A stretch of DNA of 45,704 nucleotides from Chloroflexota bacterium (GTDB lineage: Bacteria; Chloroflexota; Anaerolineae; Promineifilales; Promineifilaceae): contig JAGNBF010000061.1 of assembly GCA_018004935.1 (NCBI GenBank), positions 1 to 45,704 of the forward strand, in the 5' to 3' direction. The position numbers and the translations under genes are program-made. The notes under the pieces were generated by a model. The model was not told where the DNA came from. It was given only the letters and a program-made list of their open reading frames with translations, and did no database searches. Shown here piece by piece: positions 15,532 to 25,800 of this stretch; within the stretch, counting starts at the first letter, position 1, and every line of letters begins with the position of its first letter.

Positions 15532-16707
15532 ATGTTCGACTATCTGGTGATTGGCAAAGGGTTGATGGGAAGCGCGGCCGTGCGCTACCTCTCAGCGCAT
15601 TCCTCCCGTGTGGCCATTATCGGGCCGGATGAACCGGCCAACTACGCGACACATCCCGGCGTGTTTAGCAGTCATTACGACGAGGGGCGCATTACGCGGC
15701 AGCTGGCGCGGGATATGGTCTGGGCGTACCTGGCCGACCGGGCCATCCGGCAGTACGCCCTGTTGGAAGAGGCCAGCGGACTGCGCTTCCATGTGCCGGT
15801 GGGCTGTCTGACGGTGGCCCACACGCCAGAGGAAAGTCGTTATTTACGCGGCCGCGACGACATCGCCCAGCAGTTAAATGTGAAATATGCACGGTTGGGG
15901 GACGCGGCCGCGATCCATCACAACTTCCCGTTCCTCACCTTCCCCGAGGGCTACCGGGGCGATTACGAACTGGCTCCCGCCGGATACATCAATCCCCGCA
16001 CCCTGATTCGTGCCCAACTGCATGTGGCACGGCAAAACGGGGCTACCATTCGCAACGATGAAGTCCACCACCTGGCCGCCTCGCCCAGCCACATCACGGT
16101 GAAGACGCAGAGAGGCGACACCTACCAGGCGGAGAAGGTGCTGGTAGCGACCGGGGCGTTTGCCAATAGTTATGAGATTTTGGCGCGGCCGCTGGCTCTA
16201 CGCGTCAAAAGTGAAACCATCATCATGGCCCAGATCACCCCCGACGCCGCCGACCGTCTGCGTGACATGCCCGCCGTCATCTACGACATCCACTCCCCCA
16301 TCCTCAAAGACATCTACCTCTTGCCCCCCATCCGCTACACCGACGGTCATTTTTACTTGAAAATGAGTTGCGATACCGCCGCCGATCAAACCTTGGCTGA
16401 CCTGGACGCCATGCGCGACTGGATGATTCAGGGGGAAAGTGATGTTTACAAAGCCGAACTCCAGACCGCCCTGCAAGCCATCATCCCCGGTCTGGCCGTG
16501 CAGACCTGGTTCACCAAACGATGCCTCGTCACCTACACACCCCACGGCAAACCCTATGTAGACCAACTGGACGAACGGCTCTTCGTAGCGACCGGCGGCA
16601 ACGGCACAGCCGCCAAATGTGCCGACACCCTCGGCCACCTGGCGGCCCAACTGATGCGGGGCGAGGCGTGGGAACCGGTTTTTGAGCGGGCGATGTTTCA
16701 ACTATGA
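15532..16707 (+). CDS. FAD-dependent amine oxidase (sarcosine/N-methyl amino acid oxidase-like)
   Basis: 391 aa, the usual size of monomeric sarcosine oxidase and N-methyltryptophan oxidase (DAO family). The N-terminal VIGKGLMGSAAVRYL (G8, G10, G13) is the Rossmann FAD-binding turn in the modified form GKGLMG. VATGAFAN and the late segment VTYTPHGKPYVDQLDERLFVATGGNGTAAKCADTLG are the second FAD and active-site parts; in the latter a cysteine falls near the place where sarcosine oxidases attach FAD covalently, though alignment is needed. It should oxidise a secondary amine or amino acid with release of H2O2. Its stop overlaps the start of a drug/metabolite exporter (ATGA), so they are co-translated, suggesting import or export of a related amine. 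Confidence 0.85.
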   Translation: MFDYLVIGKGLMGSAAVRYLSAHSSRVAIIGPDEPANYATHPGVFSSHYDEGRITRQLARDMVWAYLADRAIRQYALLEEASGLRFHVPVGCLTVAHTPEESRYLRGRDDIAQQLNVKYARLGDAAAIHHNFPFLTFPEGYRGDYELAPAGYINPRTLIRAQLHVARQNGATIRNDEVHHLAASPSHITVKTQRGDTYQAEKVLVATGAFANSYEILARPLALRVKSETIIMAQITPDAADRLRDMPAVIYDIHSPILKDIYLLPPIRYTDGHFYLKMSCDTAADQTLADLDAMRDWMIQGESDVYKAELQTALQAIIPGLAVQTWFTKRCLVTYTPHGKPYVDQLDERLFVATGGNGTAAKCADTLGHLAAQLMRGEAWEPVFERAMFQL

Positions 16708-17636
16708 GTACACTCCCCGCTTCCCCTCTTGCCGCACCCACCCGCCGCACCCACCTCAGTGCCATTTTGCAGGCAGTGCTGGTGACGTTTTTATGGTCAA
16801 CCTCGTGGGTGCTGATCAAAATCGGCTTGCAGGTCAATTTGCCTGCGTTGACCTTTGCCGGATTGCGTTACACGCTGGCCTTCTTGTGCCTGGCTCCGCT
16901 GGTGTTATCCAACCGACAGCACCGGGCCACCTTGCGCCAGTTGCCCCGTGCCACCTGGGGGCAATTGCTTTTGTTGGGGGTGGTGTACTATGCCGTGACG
17001 CAGGGTTCACAGTTTGTGGGCCTGTCACTGCTTCCGGCGGCCACGCTGAATCTCTTGCTCAACCTCACTTCGCTGGTGGTCGGGCTGATGAATGTTGTGG
17101 GGGGACAGGAGAAACCCACCTCGGGACAATGGGCGGCGATGGGGTTGTCGGCGGTGGGTGTACTGGTTTATTTCCTACCGCTTAATTTACCCCCCGGTAT
17201 CTGGTTAGGGCTGGCTGTCGCCACGGTAGGTGTGGTGGCGAATGCCTGGGGATCCGTGCTGGGGCGGAAGGTCAATCAAGCCGCTCATTTGCCCCCTTTG
17301 CTGGTAACGTTTGTGAGTATGGGTATTGGGGCTGTGCTATTGTTGGTTGTGGGCGGCGTAACACAAGGGTTTGGCACGCTCCAGTTACAGCAATGGTTGA
17401 TTATCGGCTGGTTGGCGGTGGTGAATACGGCGTTTGCCTTCACGTTGTGGAATCGTACCTTGCAAACGCTGACAGCGGTGGAATCGAGTATGATTAACAG
17501 CCTCATGTTGCCGCAGATTGCCATCCTGGCCTGGGTGTTTCTAGGCGAAACACTCACCGGGCGGCAAATTATGGGGTTACTGTTGGTGGGGTTGGGGGTG
17601 ATGTTGGTGCAACTATTGCGGCCGCGAGGGAAATGA
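16704..17636 (+). CDS. EamA-family (DMT superfamily) transporter
   Basis: 310 aa with about ten hydrophobic helices in two EamA halves. The first half has FLWSTSWVLIKIGL and PALTFAGLRYTLAF, the second AFTLWNRTLQTLTAVESSMINSLMLPQIAILAWVFLGE, quoted here as its core TLTAVESSMINSL and AWVFLGE, which is the conserved second-half motif of EamA proteins. The family exports amino acids and other metabolites through the inner membrane. Translation starts on the ATGA overlapping the stop of the amine oxidase gene. A GCGGCCGC octamer is in the last codons. Substrate unknown; a nitrogenous compound would fit the neighbour. Confidence 0.92.
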   Translation: MSTLPASPLAAPTRRTHLSAILQAVLVTFLWSTSWVLIKIGLQVNLPALTFAGLRYTLAFLCLAPLVLSNRQHRATLRQLPRATWGQLLLLGVVYYAVTQGSQFVGLSLLPAATLNLLLNLTSLVVGLMNVVGGQEKPTSGQWAAMGLSAVGVLVYFLPLNLPPGIWLGLAVATVGVVANAWGSVLGRKVNQAAHLPPLLVTFVSMGIGAVLLLVVGGVTQGFGTLQLQQWLIIGWLAVVNTAFAFTLWNRTLQTLTAVESSMINSLMLPQIAILAWVFLGETLTGRQIMGLLLVGLGVMLVQLLRPRGK

Positions 17637-17711
17637 GAGACTACCCACTACCCACTACCCACTGTTCACTGTTCACTGTTCACTGTTCACTATTCACTAC
17701 CTACCAAACCT
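17637..17711. repeat. ACCCACT / GTTCACT short tandem repeats
   Basis: The spacer is almost wholly CTACCCA and CTGTTCA heptamers (17641-17700). It is a heptamer-period direct repeat, similar to the short repeats at 970-1032 and 1125-1181. Confidence 0.8.
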
Positions 17712-18488
17712 ATGCCCACCTTCTACTCCTGGAACGTCAACGGCCTGCGTGCGGCCGCGAAAAAAGGTTTTCTCGATTGGTTTCATACCACCCAACCCGA
17801 CATCCTCGGCCTGCAAGAGACGCGGGTGCATCCCGATGAACTGCCCCCGGCCTTACGTTGCCCGGACGGATATCACAGCTATTGGGGCATCTGCGAGCGC
17901 AAGGGGTACAGCGGCGTGGCGTTGTATACACGGCAGGAGCCATTAGCCGTGCAGGCAGGGCTGGGCATCCCCGAATTTGACAAAGAAGGGCGCACACTCA
18001 TCGCCCATTACCCCGACTTTGTGTTTATCACCGCCTACTTCCCCAACGGCGGCCGCGACCATCTGCGTGTGCCTTTTAAGCTCGATTACTCGGCGGCGTT
18101 CCTGGCGGTGTGCCAGCAGTTCCGGGCGCAGGGCAAAACGGTGATTTTCTGTGGCGATGTCAACACCTCACACAAGCCAATAGACCTGGCGCGGCCGCGC
18201 GAAAACCGCAATCACACCGGCTTTTTACCCATCGAGTGTGCCTGGATGGATGAACTGGTGGCGGCAGGGTACGTAGACAGCTTCCGCCACCTTTACCCGG
18301 AGCAAAAAGGGGCCTACACCTGGTGGGCACAATTCGGTGGGGCACGGCAACGCAACACCGGCTGGCGGCTGGACTACTTTTTTGTTAGCGCAGAGGGGAA
18401 AGGGGGCATCGCGGCCGCGGACATTCATCCCCATGTACTCGGCTCAGACCACTGCCCCGTCAGTTTGGGTTGGCGCTATTTGCCTTAA
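17712..18488 (+). CDS. xth: Exodeoxyribonuclease III (AP endonuclease)
   Basis: 258 aa, typical for ExoIII/ExoA. All catalytic motifs are visible: WNVNGLRA (N8), LQETR with the metal-binding E36, GYSGVALYTR, the AYFPNG tyrosine Y109, GDVN with D149 and N151, and the C-terminal GSDHCPV (D246, H247). The enzyme cuts DNA 5' of abasic sites and removes 3' blocking groups in base excision repair. It has a cleavage-site loop RENRNHTGFLP and TWW (YTWWAQFGGARQRN) as in bacterial type II AP endonucleases. It is transcribed in the same direction as the transporter but separated by heptamer repeats. Three GCGGCCGC octamers are inside the gene. Confidence 0.96.
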   Translation: MPTFYSWNVNGLRAAAKKGFLDWFHTTQPDILGLQETRVHPDELPPALRCPDGYHSYWGICERKGYSGVALYTRQEPLAVQAGLGIPEFDKEGRTLIAHYPDFVFITAYFPNGGRDHLRVPFKLDYSAAFLAVCQQFRAQGKTVIFCGDVNTSHKPIDLARPRENRNHTGFLPIECAWMDELVAAGYVDSFRHLYPEQKGAYTWWAQFGGARQRNTGWRLDYFFVSAEGKGGIAAADIHPHVLGSDHCPVSLGWRYLP

Positions 18489-18839
18489 GCGACTGTAAAA
18501 GAATAAGTTCCGCCAGACCTGACAGGTTTTCGGAAACCTGTCAGGTCTGGCCCACCCTCACCTTGTCGTAGGGGCGGGGCAGGTGGGGTTGACCTCGCCG
18601 TTTCACCATGATTCCCTCTCCCACCTGCCTCGCCCCGGTGGTGAGGCAGGGTGTTGTTGGGTAAACCGGGGTGAGGCAACCGGAAACCAGGGTCAACCGT
18701 TCGCCCAACATGACTATGGTGCGAGCTTCCAATAATCGGCAATCTTCTGTGAACCTCTGTGCATCCTCTGTGTAACCTCTTTCTGGCTAACTGTACAAGA
18801 AGTTAACTCGTAAGGGACTAAACCCGTTGCCTGAGTTTG
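18489..18839. repeat. Repeat-filled spacer with a 34-nt palindrome
   Basis: 18515-18548 is the palindrome AGACCTGACAGG...CCTGTCAGGTCT, with a short TTTTCGGAAA centre; the same palindrome is at 26253-26286 and 30743-30776, each near AATAAGTTCCGC. Directly after xth it could end transcription. It is followed by a GGGGCGGGGCAGGTGGGG-type region similar to 45340-45505 and a CTCTGTG block (18748-18781). No gene is visible. Confidence 0.75.
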
Positions 18840-19331
18840 TCAAAGGCCAACTTTCTCTCCCCGAGCGGGAGGGGCCGGGCGCACAGATTGCAAGAACCCT
18901 GACCACACTTCATTAAGCGTATAACGGGGATCCTGAAGCCAGATGGAGTTGAGAAGGGTATCGGCCTGTTCCTGGGTCCAGCCCAGTTTATTCATGGCAT
19001 AACTGGAAAAGAAGGCGGTGACACGATAGTTAGCGGCACAATGGATCAGAATTTTTTGATCCTGTGTTTGGGCTAACGCGGCCGCAAAGCGCTGGTAATC
19101 TTCTATGGTGGGGTTTTGCCAATCTACCGGGATGTAATGATACGTCAGGCCTAACTGTTGGCAGAGACCGGGTTCATCGGGCAGGGCGTTACTAGAGTGA
19201 TGGGGGGCCAGATTGATGACCACTTGAACTCCTTCATTCGCGGCCGCGTGCAGTTGCGCTTCTGTGGGCTGTCCGGCAGTAATGACCTTATCATTGATGA
19301 GACGATAGTTGAAAATATCTTGCAGACTCAT
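18840..19331 (-). CDS. Protein tyrosine phosphatase-like protein (DUF442/DSP type)
   Basis: 163 aa from the ATG at 19331, supported by AAGGAG upstream; sequence further upstream is dispersed repeat. The N-terminus IFNYRLINDKVITAGQPTEAQL and GVQVVINLAPHHSSNALPDE are typical of the DUF442-like phosphatases (the GQP and NL motifs). The P-loop HCAANYRVTAF has the cysteine and arginine four residues apart (Cys-X4-Arg), one shorter than the classical CX5R, as in close relatives with HCAANxRVSAF. It may hydrolyse phosphoprotein or another phosphoester, or be a pseudo-phosphatase. It lies directly downstream of two serine/threonine kinase genes on the same strand, so a kinase-phosphatase partnership is attractive but unproven. 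Confidence 0.8.
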   Translation of the reverse strand: MSLQDIFNYRLINDKVITAGQPTEAQLHAAANEGVQVVINLAPHHSSNALPDEPGLCQQLGLTYHYIPVDWQNPTIEDYQRFAAALAQTQDQKILIHCAANYRVTAFFSSYAMNKLGWTQEQADTLLNSIWLQDPRYTLNEVWSGFLQSVRPAPPARGEKVGL

Positions 19332-19515
19332 TCTCACGGCTCCTTTCTCGGCGATCAAATCAAACTGAGGGTCTTCGGGATTTCGTAAAGTACGGGCAAC
19401 CACAAGGGTTGCCCCGACAGATGGTGTCAATAAAATCCCGAAGACCCACATTCTGGTTACGGCAATAGTTTGGGTAGCTTTCCTGAACAGCCTGAAAGAC
19501 TGTTCTACAGCGCAG
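19332..19515. repeat. Inverted-repeat spacer between phosphatase and kinase genes
   Basis: GGGTCTTCGGGATTT (from 19369) is the reverse complement of AAATCCCGAAGACCC (19435-19449), enclosing the dispersed sequence GTACGGGCAACCACAAGG found also at about 28266, 36388 and 39200. Near 19485-19508 there is one more GAACAGCCTGAAAGACTGTTC hairpin of the family seen at 13370, 22546 and 22729. Confidence 0.7.
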
Positions 19516-22461
19516 TTAGTGAGACTCCGACACATGCCAGATGTTGACCAACCCATTCCCGCCAACCGTTGCCAGGAGCAAACCATCTGCCGACCAGGCA
19601 GTATTACCGCTGAAGGGATGTTGATCGGCTAAAGTATGCACCAGGGTGCCATCACTGACTTGCCAGAAACGCACTGTCGCACCAAGGGTAACAGCCAGAA
19701 GCGTATTATCGGGCGACCAGGCCAAATGGCGCACACTGCCCTGTCCGCTCAGGGTTAAAAGCGGTTGGCCGTTATCTTCCACGGTTTCCGCCCACACCAA
19801 AATCTGCCCCCCATTATCACCAGAGGCAAACTGATGACCATTCGGCGACCAGGCTAAGGCTTTTACGGGGGCGGCATGATCATTCAGGGTAATAGTCAAC
19901 TCATTGGGGTTGGGCGGGCGAATCTGAATGAGGCCCGTCTGGCCCGCAACGATGATTTTACTCCCATCAGGCGACCAGCTAACGGCCAGGGCCTGCCCCA
20001 GTGCATTGACCTGGAAGGAGCGAACCTGCTCTCCCGCGGCCGCGTCCCAGACAATCATCTCACTATCAAACCCACACGAAACCAGTTGCGTACTATCCGC
20101 CGACCAGGCCACAGCTGTGACCTGCGCCGTATGCCCAGACATCTCCGCCATCAGTTCCCCCGTTGTAGCCGACCAGACCCGCACCGAATTATCAGGCAGG
20201 CCACTCGTCGCCAGCCAGAGGCCATCCGGCGACCAGGCCAGACTGGTGATACTGGCTTCATGACCCCCCAGGACTGTTATCATTTCTTTTGCTAGAGGCG
20301 ACCACACCTGCACCGTGCCGCCATTATTACCCACCGCCAACCGGGAACCATCCGGCGACCAGGCAATTACCGTCGCCAGTTGGTAGGCCACAAAGTCAAA
20401 CAAGGTTGTTATCTCTGTGCCACTTTGTCTGTCCCACAAACGCACCGTCTGATCGCGGCCGCCGACAGAAAGCAGTTGCCCCGCACCTAGTAGCCACAAC
20501 AGTTGTTCAACCGCCGCATGCCGACTCAGCACCAATGAAACCTGCCGTTCACCCGTGGGCCAGAGCCGGATGCGCCCATCGGTGGCCCCAAAGGCCACGG
20601 TTGTAGCATCCAGCCATACGACGCTGGTTAGCGGCGAACCCACAAAAAGCGATCCTGAGTCAGCCCCGGCGATAGTGGCTACACGCAAAAAGCCGTCCGC
20701 ACCCGCCGAGGCCAGTGTCGTCCCGTCAGGAGACCAGGCCACCGCCAGCGCCCCATCTTGCCGGTAAATAGAAGTGGCCCGTTCCTCACCCAGAACCCGG
20801 GTACGGATAAAATCCTCGCTACTACCAGAAGCAAAACGGGTTCCATCAGGCGACCAGGCCAGCGTGGTAATGGCCGTGGTGTGATCATTCCAGGTAGCGA
20901 GCGCGGCCGCGTCTGTCAGATTCCACCACGAGATTTGGCCGCTACTCGTTCCCACCAGCAGGGTGTCATCAAGCGGCGACCAGGTCAGGGCCACCACATT
21001 GGCTACCCTCAATTGGGTTAGTTCCGTCCAGACGCTGGTATCCCAAATAATAACAGTCCCCACCTGACTACTGGCCAGATAATGCCCATCTCGTGACCAG
21101 GCCACTCCCACCAGCGCCCGGCCACTCTCGTCAAGGGAACGCACCAGCGTCAGGTCGGGCAGGTGATAAAGGCTGAGGCCAGTGGATGTGGCCGCGACGA
21201 GCCATTGTTCATCTGGACTGACAGCCATTTGGTTGAGTTGTTGGGTGGCCCCGGTTAAGGTTCCGGCCACACTAAGTTGGGGCAATGTGTCCGCATCCAG
21301 GGCTAACTGGATAGGGGTAGGTGTGGGGGTGATAGTCGGAGCCAGCGTAGGGCTAAGCAACAGGGCGGGTGACTCAGCCGGTACTGTAGTCAGGCCAGAC
21401 GCGGCCGCGTCCACGGATGTGGCCGTAGGAACAATGGTAGGGCTAGATGTTGTGGCGGCCACGACTACGGGGATGGTCGGGGTGAGGGGTAATTCAGTGC
21501 CCTGAGGCCACAAAAAAAACGCCCCCAGGCTCAGCAGAAGGCAGGCGAACAGCGCTCCACCCAGGAAAAACAAAACGGGAACGCGGCCGCGGTGCGGCTT
21601 CGCTATCTCCATCTCCAATTTAGGGACAGCCTCAACCGGAATCACTTCCAGGTCAGCCACATTGTCCAGGTCAGCCACCATGGCCGCAACCGACCCATAA
21701 CGTCGGCTCATATCCTTACTCATGGCCCGGCGAATCACCGTCTCACAACCAGCAGGCAAATGGGGATTAATTCGGAGAATACTAGGAACTGGCTCCGTTA
21801 CATGCTTCATCACCACCTGAAGTGGCGTTTCCCCCTGGAAAGGGGTTGTCCCAGTCAACATTTGAAACAAAATCACCCCCAGCGCATAAATATCTGACCG
21901 TCCGTCCAGAGTGGCATTTCCGCGCACCTGTTCGGGACTCATATACGCTGGTGTACCGACAATATTCCCTTCTGTTAAGGTAGCCTGGCTTCCCGCCATC
22001 TTCACAATGCCAAAATCGGCTAGATACGCCGTGCCAAATTCATCAAACAAGACATTATCCGGCTTCAAATCCCGATGCACCATACCCTGACGATGGGTGT
22101 GATCCAGGGCTGGGGCTATCTGGCGCAAAATCTCCGTTGCCCGTTCCACGGGAATGGGACCATTCTGAATTTGTTGGGTCAGGGTTCCCCCCGGCATCAG
22201 CCGCATCACCAGATAAAGTTCGTCCCCTTCCTCGCCATAATCATAAACGGGCACAATACCGGGATGGTCAATTTTGGCCATCACCTGAGCCTCGCGCCGG
22301 AACCGGCTTAAAAAAGATTTGTCATGGGTAAGCCGTTTGTCAATGAGTTTCAAGGCTACTTCGCGTCGGAAATGGGGATCATACGCCCGATAAACGGATC
22401 CCATGCCGCCGCGTCCCAGTCTGTCTTTAATTTCGTACCGACCAAACTTCACTTTGTCCAT
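19516..22461 (-). CDS. Serine/threonine kinase with a 14-repeat WD40 region
   Basis: 981 aa from the ATG at 22461, which has AAAAGGT just upstream. Kinase domain (residues 8-270): glycine loop LGRGGMGSVY, K38 in VALKLI, catalytic HRDLKPDN with D131, and DFG at 149-151, all intact; this is the PknB-like bacterial Hanks type. A juxtamembrane segment leads to one membrane helix (about 294-318), then a Thr/Ser/Pro-rich linker (about 320-400). The C-terminal part (about 405-981) has 14 repeats of the AWSPDG type, enough for two seven-bladed propellers, outside the cell if the helix has the usual orientation. It is probably a sensor or scaffold kinase. A second, similar kinase gene lies 384 bp upstream on the same strand, and a phosphatase-like gene lies downstream. 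Target unknown. Confidence 0.95.
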   Translation of the reverse strand: MDKVKFGRYEIKDRLGRGGMGSVYRAYDPHFRREVALKLIDKRLTHDKSFLSRFRREAQVMAKIDHPGIVPVYDYGEEGDELYLVMRLMPGGTLTQQIQNGPIPVERATEILRQIAPALDHTHRQGMVHRDLKPDNVLFDEFGTAYLADFGIVKMAGSQATLTEGNIVGTPAYMSPEQVRGNATLDGRSDIYALGVILFQMLTGTTPFQGETPLQVVMKHVTEPVPSILRINPHLPAGCETVIRRAMSKDMSRRYGSVAAMVADLDNVADLEVIPVEAVPKLEMEIAKPHRGRVPVLFFLGGALFACLLLSLGAFFLWPQGTELPLTPTIPVVVAATTSSPTIVPTATSVDAAASGLTTVPAESPALLLSPTLAPTITPTPTPIQLALDADTLPQLSVAGTLTGATQQLNQMAVSPDEQWLVAATSTGLSLYHLPDLTLVRSLDESGRALVGVAWSRDGHYLASSQVGTVIIWDTSVWTELTQLRVANVVALTWSPLDDTLLVGTSSGQISWWNLTDAAALATWNDHTTAITTLAWSPDGTRFASGSSEDFIRTRVLGEERATSIYRQDGALAVAWSPDGTTLASAGADGFLRVATIAGADSGSLFVGSPLTSVVWLDATTVAFGATDGRIRLWPTGERQVSLVLSRHAAVEQLLWLLGAGQLLSVGGRDQTVRLWDRQSGTEITTLFDFVAYQLATVIAWSPDGSRLAVGNNGGTVQVWSPLAKEMITVLGGHEASITSLAWSPDGLWLATSGLPDNSVRVWSATTGELMAEMSGHTAQVTAVAWSADSTQLVSCGFDSEMIVWDAAAGEQVRSFQVNALGQALAVSWSPDGSKIIVAGQTGLIQIRPPNPNELTITLNDHAAPVKALAWSPNGHQFASGDNGGQILVWAETVEDNGQPLLTLSGQGSVRHLAWSPDNTLLAVTLGATVRFWQVSDGTLVHTLADQHPFSGNTAWSADGLLLATVGGNGLVNIWHVSESH

Positions 22462-22845
22462 ATTACCTTTTATGAGTATCTCGTAACGACTAAGCCTCTT
22501 GAGGGGGTGTATCGTTACGCCCATTTTTTGTTTTCATGAGAGGGCGAACAGCCTGAAAGGCTGTTCTACTTGAACGATAAATGTTCCATTGATCCGCCCG
22601 ATGGTCAACTGGGCGTAGCACAGCCTTTCCAGGCTGTGCGTTCTCTCTACAGGCGGAGCCGGGCTTCGGCAAGCTCAGCCCTCGAGGGGGTGTATCGTTA
22701 CGCCCATTTTTTGTTTTCATGAGAGGGCGAACAGCCTGAAAGGCTGTTCTACATCTAGCGGTCGTGCCCAAATTTGCCGGAGTCGCATCTTTTACAAATT
22801 CTAAGGAACGATTGCCTGCTAGATTTTTCCTCACCGGGGGCGAGG
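22462..22845. repeat. 69-bp direct repeats and hairpins between the two kinase genes
   Basis: Two copies of one 69-bp sequence, 22501-22569 and 22684-22752, start with GAGGGGGTGTATCGTTACGC and end in a hairpin (GAACAGCC TGAA AGGCTGTTC). Between them is another hairpin, GCACAGCCTTTCCAGGCTGTGC (22618-22639), and a CTTCGGCAAGCTCAGCCCTCGAGG stretch (about 22665-22688). The hairpins could stop transcription from the upstream kinase gene. No gene is visible. Confidence 0.85.
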
Positions 22846-25800
22846 TCAGGGGGCAATGACCAATATTTGCATGGTTTGCTGGGCCGTAACCAGGGCGAGT
22901 TGTTGGCCGTTGGGGGAAAGGGCCAGATAATGCCGTCTGCCCAGATAGGTAACATCAGCACGGGCATACCCCTGCCGGAACGCTTCTGGCAAAACTACCC
23001 CATCTTCAACTTGCCCCTCACCGTTTACCCGCCAGGAACGTAACTCGCCATTATTACTCAGGGTCAACAGATAAACGCCATCCGGGGGTAACAAAAGCAA
23101 TTGTTGCAGGCCACGGCTATTCACGTTTTGCACCAGGCTACTGAAGTTGTTGATGGCATTGCCAAAAACGGCGGCGTCCCAGAAATGGACTGTGCCTTCG
23201 TTGCGGGCCGTGGTAATGAGGCGGGCATTGTCCAATGACCAGGCCAGATCCCCCACCACGAGGGTTCGGTCTGTAAGAGCAAACCAATCGAGAGAACTGC
23301 CCGCGGCCGCGTCCCAGATTTGCACACCCCCACTTCCCGCCCAGCCCCCCACAGCAATTTTACTGCTATCCGGCGACCAGATAATGTTGGCAATATTGAT
23401 AACCGTATTGTCCTGATCCCATAACAAATCATAACCATTACTATCCCACATCCGCAGGTGACCAGTTCCCTCAACCGCATCACTGCTGGCTGTGATGATT
23501 TTGCGCCCATCCGGCGACCAGCTAACCACCCACACCGGCAAACTATGGGTCAACACGGCCACCTGTCGTCCCGTAACCACATCCCATACGCGGGCCGTAC
23601 CATCACTCCCAGCCGTTATCAGTTGGGAACCATCCAATGACCAGGCCATATCGTTGACGGGGCGGGCCGTATTGTTAAGGCCATCAGGTTCGGCCTGAAT
23701 GATATGTCCAAAGAGGGCCTGCGTTGGTTGCCCAGTGGTTACATCCCAGAGACGAACCACGTCATCGTTGCTGAGAACGGCTAAGGTTTGATTGTTGGGC
23801 GACCAGGCGATAGAACGAATGGCGGTTTGGGCGCTATGTGTGGCCAACAGTGCCAGAGGTTGCTGGCTGGTTGTATCCCACACACGCACCAGATTGTCTA
23901 TGCCGCCCAGGGTTAAAATGGCTGTTTCAGAAACCCAATTGGCTTGCCGGGCCAGGTAATGGCCAGGGAATTGGGCCGCGGCCGCGCCGCTGGTGGTATC
24001 CCATATTTGTACCGTATGAGTGGCGGCGGTTACAAGTTGGCGACCGTCAGGGGACCAGTTAATTTGGGTGAATAATTCGGGCTGGGCCGGAATGGTGAGA
24101 ACGGTGGTCTGGTTAGTGATGTTCCAGAAGCGGATAGTGCGGTCGCGGCCGCTTGTGAGCAATAGCTCCGGGTTGGTCGGTGAAAAAGCCAGCGTAGTGA
24201 TTGCCCCGGTGTGTCCGCGCAAAAAATAGGCTTCATCACCACTGGCGGTACGCACAGCAATATCATTGCCCATTACCAGACCAATATGAGTGCTATCCGG
24301 CCACCAGACAATCGCCGCCACATTTACCCGCCGATCCAATTGCGTACCATCTATGGCGTTCCACCACATCGCCAGTCCGTACCCATAAAGCGCTACCATC
24401 TGCCCATCCGGCGACCAGGCCAGCGTTTGCACATCCGTACCCAGGCCACTCAATGTCAGCCGCTCACTACCAGACAGCCCGCCGCTGGTGGTAATATCCC
24501 ACAGGCGGGCCGTATTGTCCGTGCTACCTGAAGCCAGGGCCATCTCTCCGGTAGGCGACCAGGCCAGATGGGTTACAGCTTCTGTATGGCCGGAGAGCAC
24601 CAGCGGGTTGCTCCAATCGCCCACTATCCATACATATACCTGGCGGTCTTGACTCCCTGCGGCCAGCCAACGGCTCTCATTGCCCGGTGACCAGGCGAAA
24701 GTGAGGAGTTGGCTACCCCCAGTCAACACAGGGGTCATATCTGCCGGGGCGCGGCGATCCCACACCAATAGCTGTCCCGCCTGATCTACCACCAGGAGAA
24801 GTTGGCTGTCCGGCGACCAGACCAGGGGCACATCCGTAGAGGCAACAATAGGCCATTGTTGGAGTAGGCTGAGGTCTATAGTTTGAAAAAGTTCCAGACC
24901 ATTACCGCTGGCAATGGCGGTAAAAGCTCCATCCGGGCTGACAGCCAGGTTTTCGATGGGGAGTTGCGGGGCCAGGTTGGCATACTCGACAAGACGATCC
25001 AGATTCGTGGCGTTCAGGGCGGCCTGGGTGGGGATGGCCGTGGGCAGAGGGGTAGCTGTGCCCCCGGTGGTGGGCGCAGGGGTGAGGGTGGGTGTAAAGG
25101 TAGGCGCAAGGGTAGGGGTGTGCGTAGCCGTAGGCAAAGGGGTATTGGTGGCGGTGGGAGCGTCGGTGGGGGTGGCTGTGGCGGTAGCGGTGGGGTTGGG
25201 GGTGCTGGTGGGGGTGGGTGAGATGAAGCCTAAGGGGACGAGGGCCTGGGGTACACTGGTGGCGGGCAGGGTACCAGTGCGAAGAAAGATATAACCGGCT
25301 CCGGTCGCGGCCGCGAACAGACACACCGCCATAAAACCAGCTACCAGCAACCACCGTCCGACCCGGCGGCGCGGGGTAGGCTTCTGGGTTTGTAGAGCGG
25401 CAATAGCCGCTACGAGATCCACCGCCGTTTGGAACCGTTGACTGGGTTGTTTGGCCAGGGCACGATTGATCAACGTATTCGTGGCTGGGGGCAGTTTCTG
25501 ATTGCGGGCTGTGGCACTGGGAATGGGGGCCTGAATATGCTGAACGATAACCTGTAGGGTGGTATCCCCCTCGTAAGGACGTGTGCCAGTGATCATTTCA
25601 AAGAAAATGACCCCCAATGAGTACAGATCGGCCCGGCCGTCAATCTCTTGTAACCCATGGGCCTGTTCTGGGCTAATGTAACCGGGCGTGCCAATGACAC
25701 TGCCTTCGGTAAGCGTGGCACTACTACCCGCCAGTTTCACAATCCCAAAATCGGAGAGGTACGGGTTACCAAATTGATCGAAGAGAATGTTATCGGGTTT

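Noticed and set aside
19332-19586. Longer N-terminus for the phosphatase-like protein (VGATLVVARTLRNPED region)
   Set aside because: This stretch is the dispersed GTACGGGCAACC repeat, which yields the same peptide wherever it is read; the ATG at 19331 has a ribosome-binding site.
22490-22834. A leftward reading frame with two copies of a peptide starting RTAFQAVRPLMKTK
   Set aside because: The duplicated peptide is the translation of the 69-bp direct repeat and its hairpin; no ribosome-binding site or family similarity.
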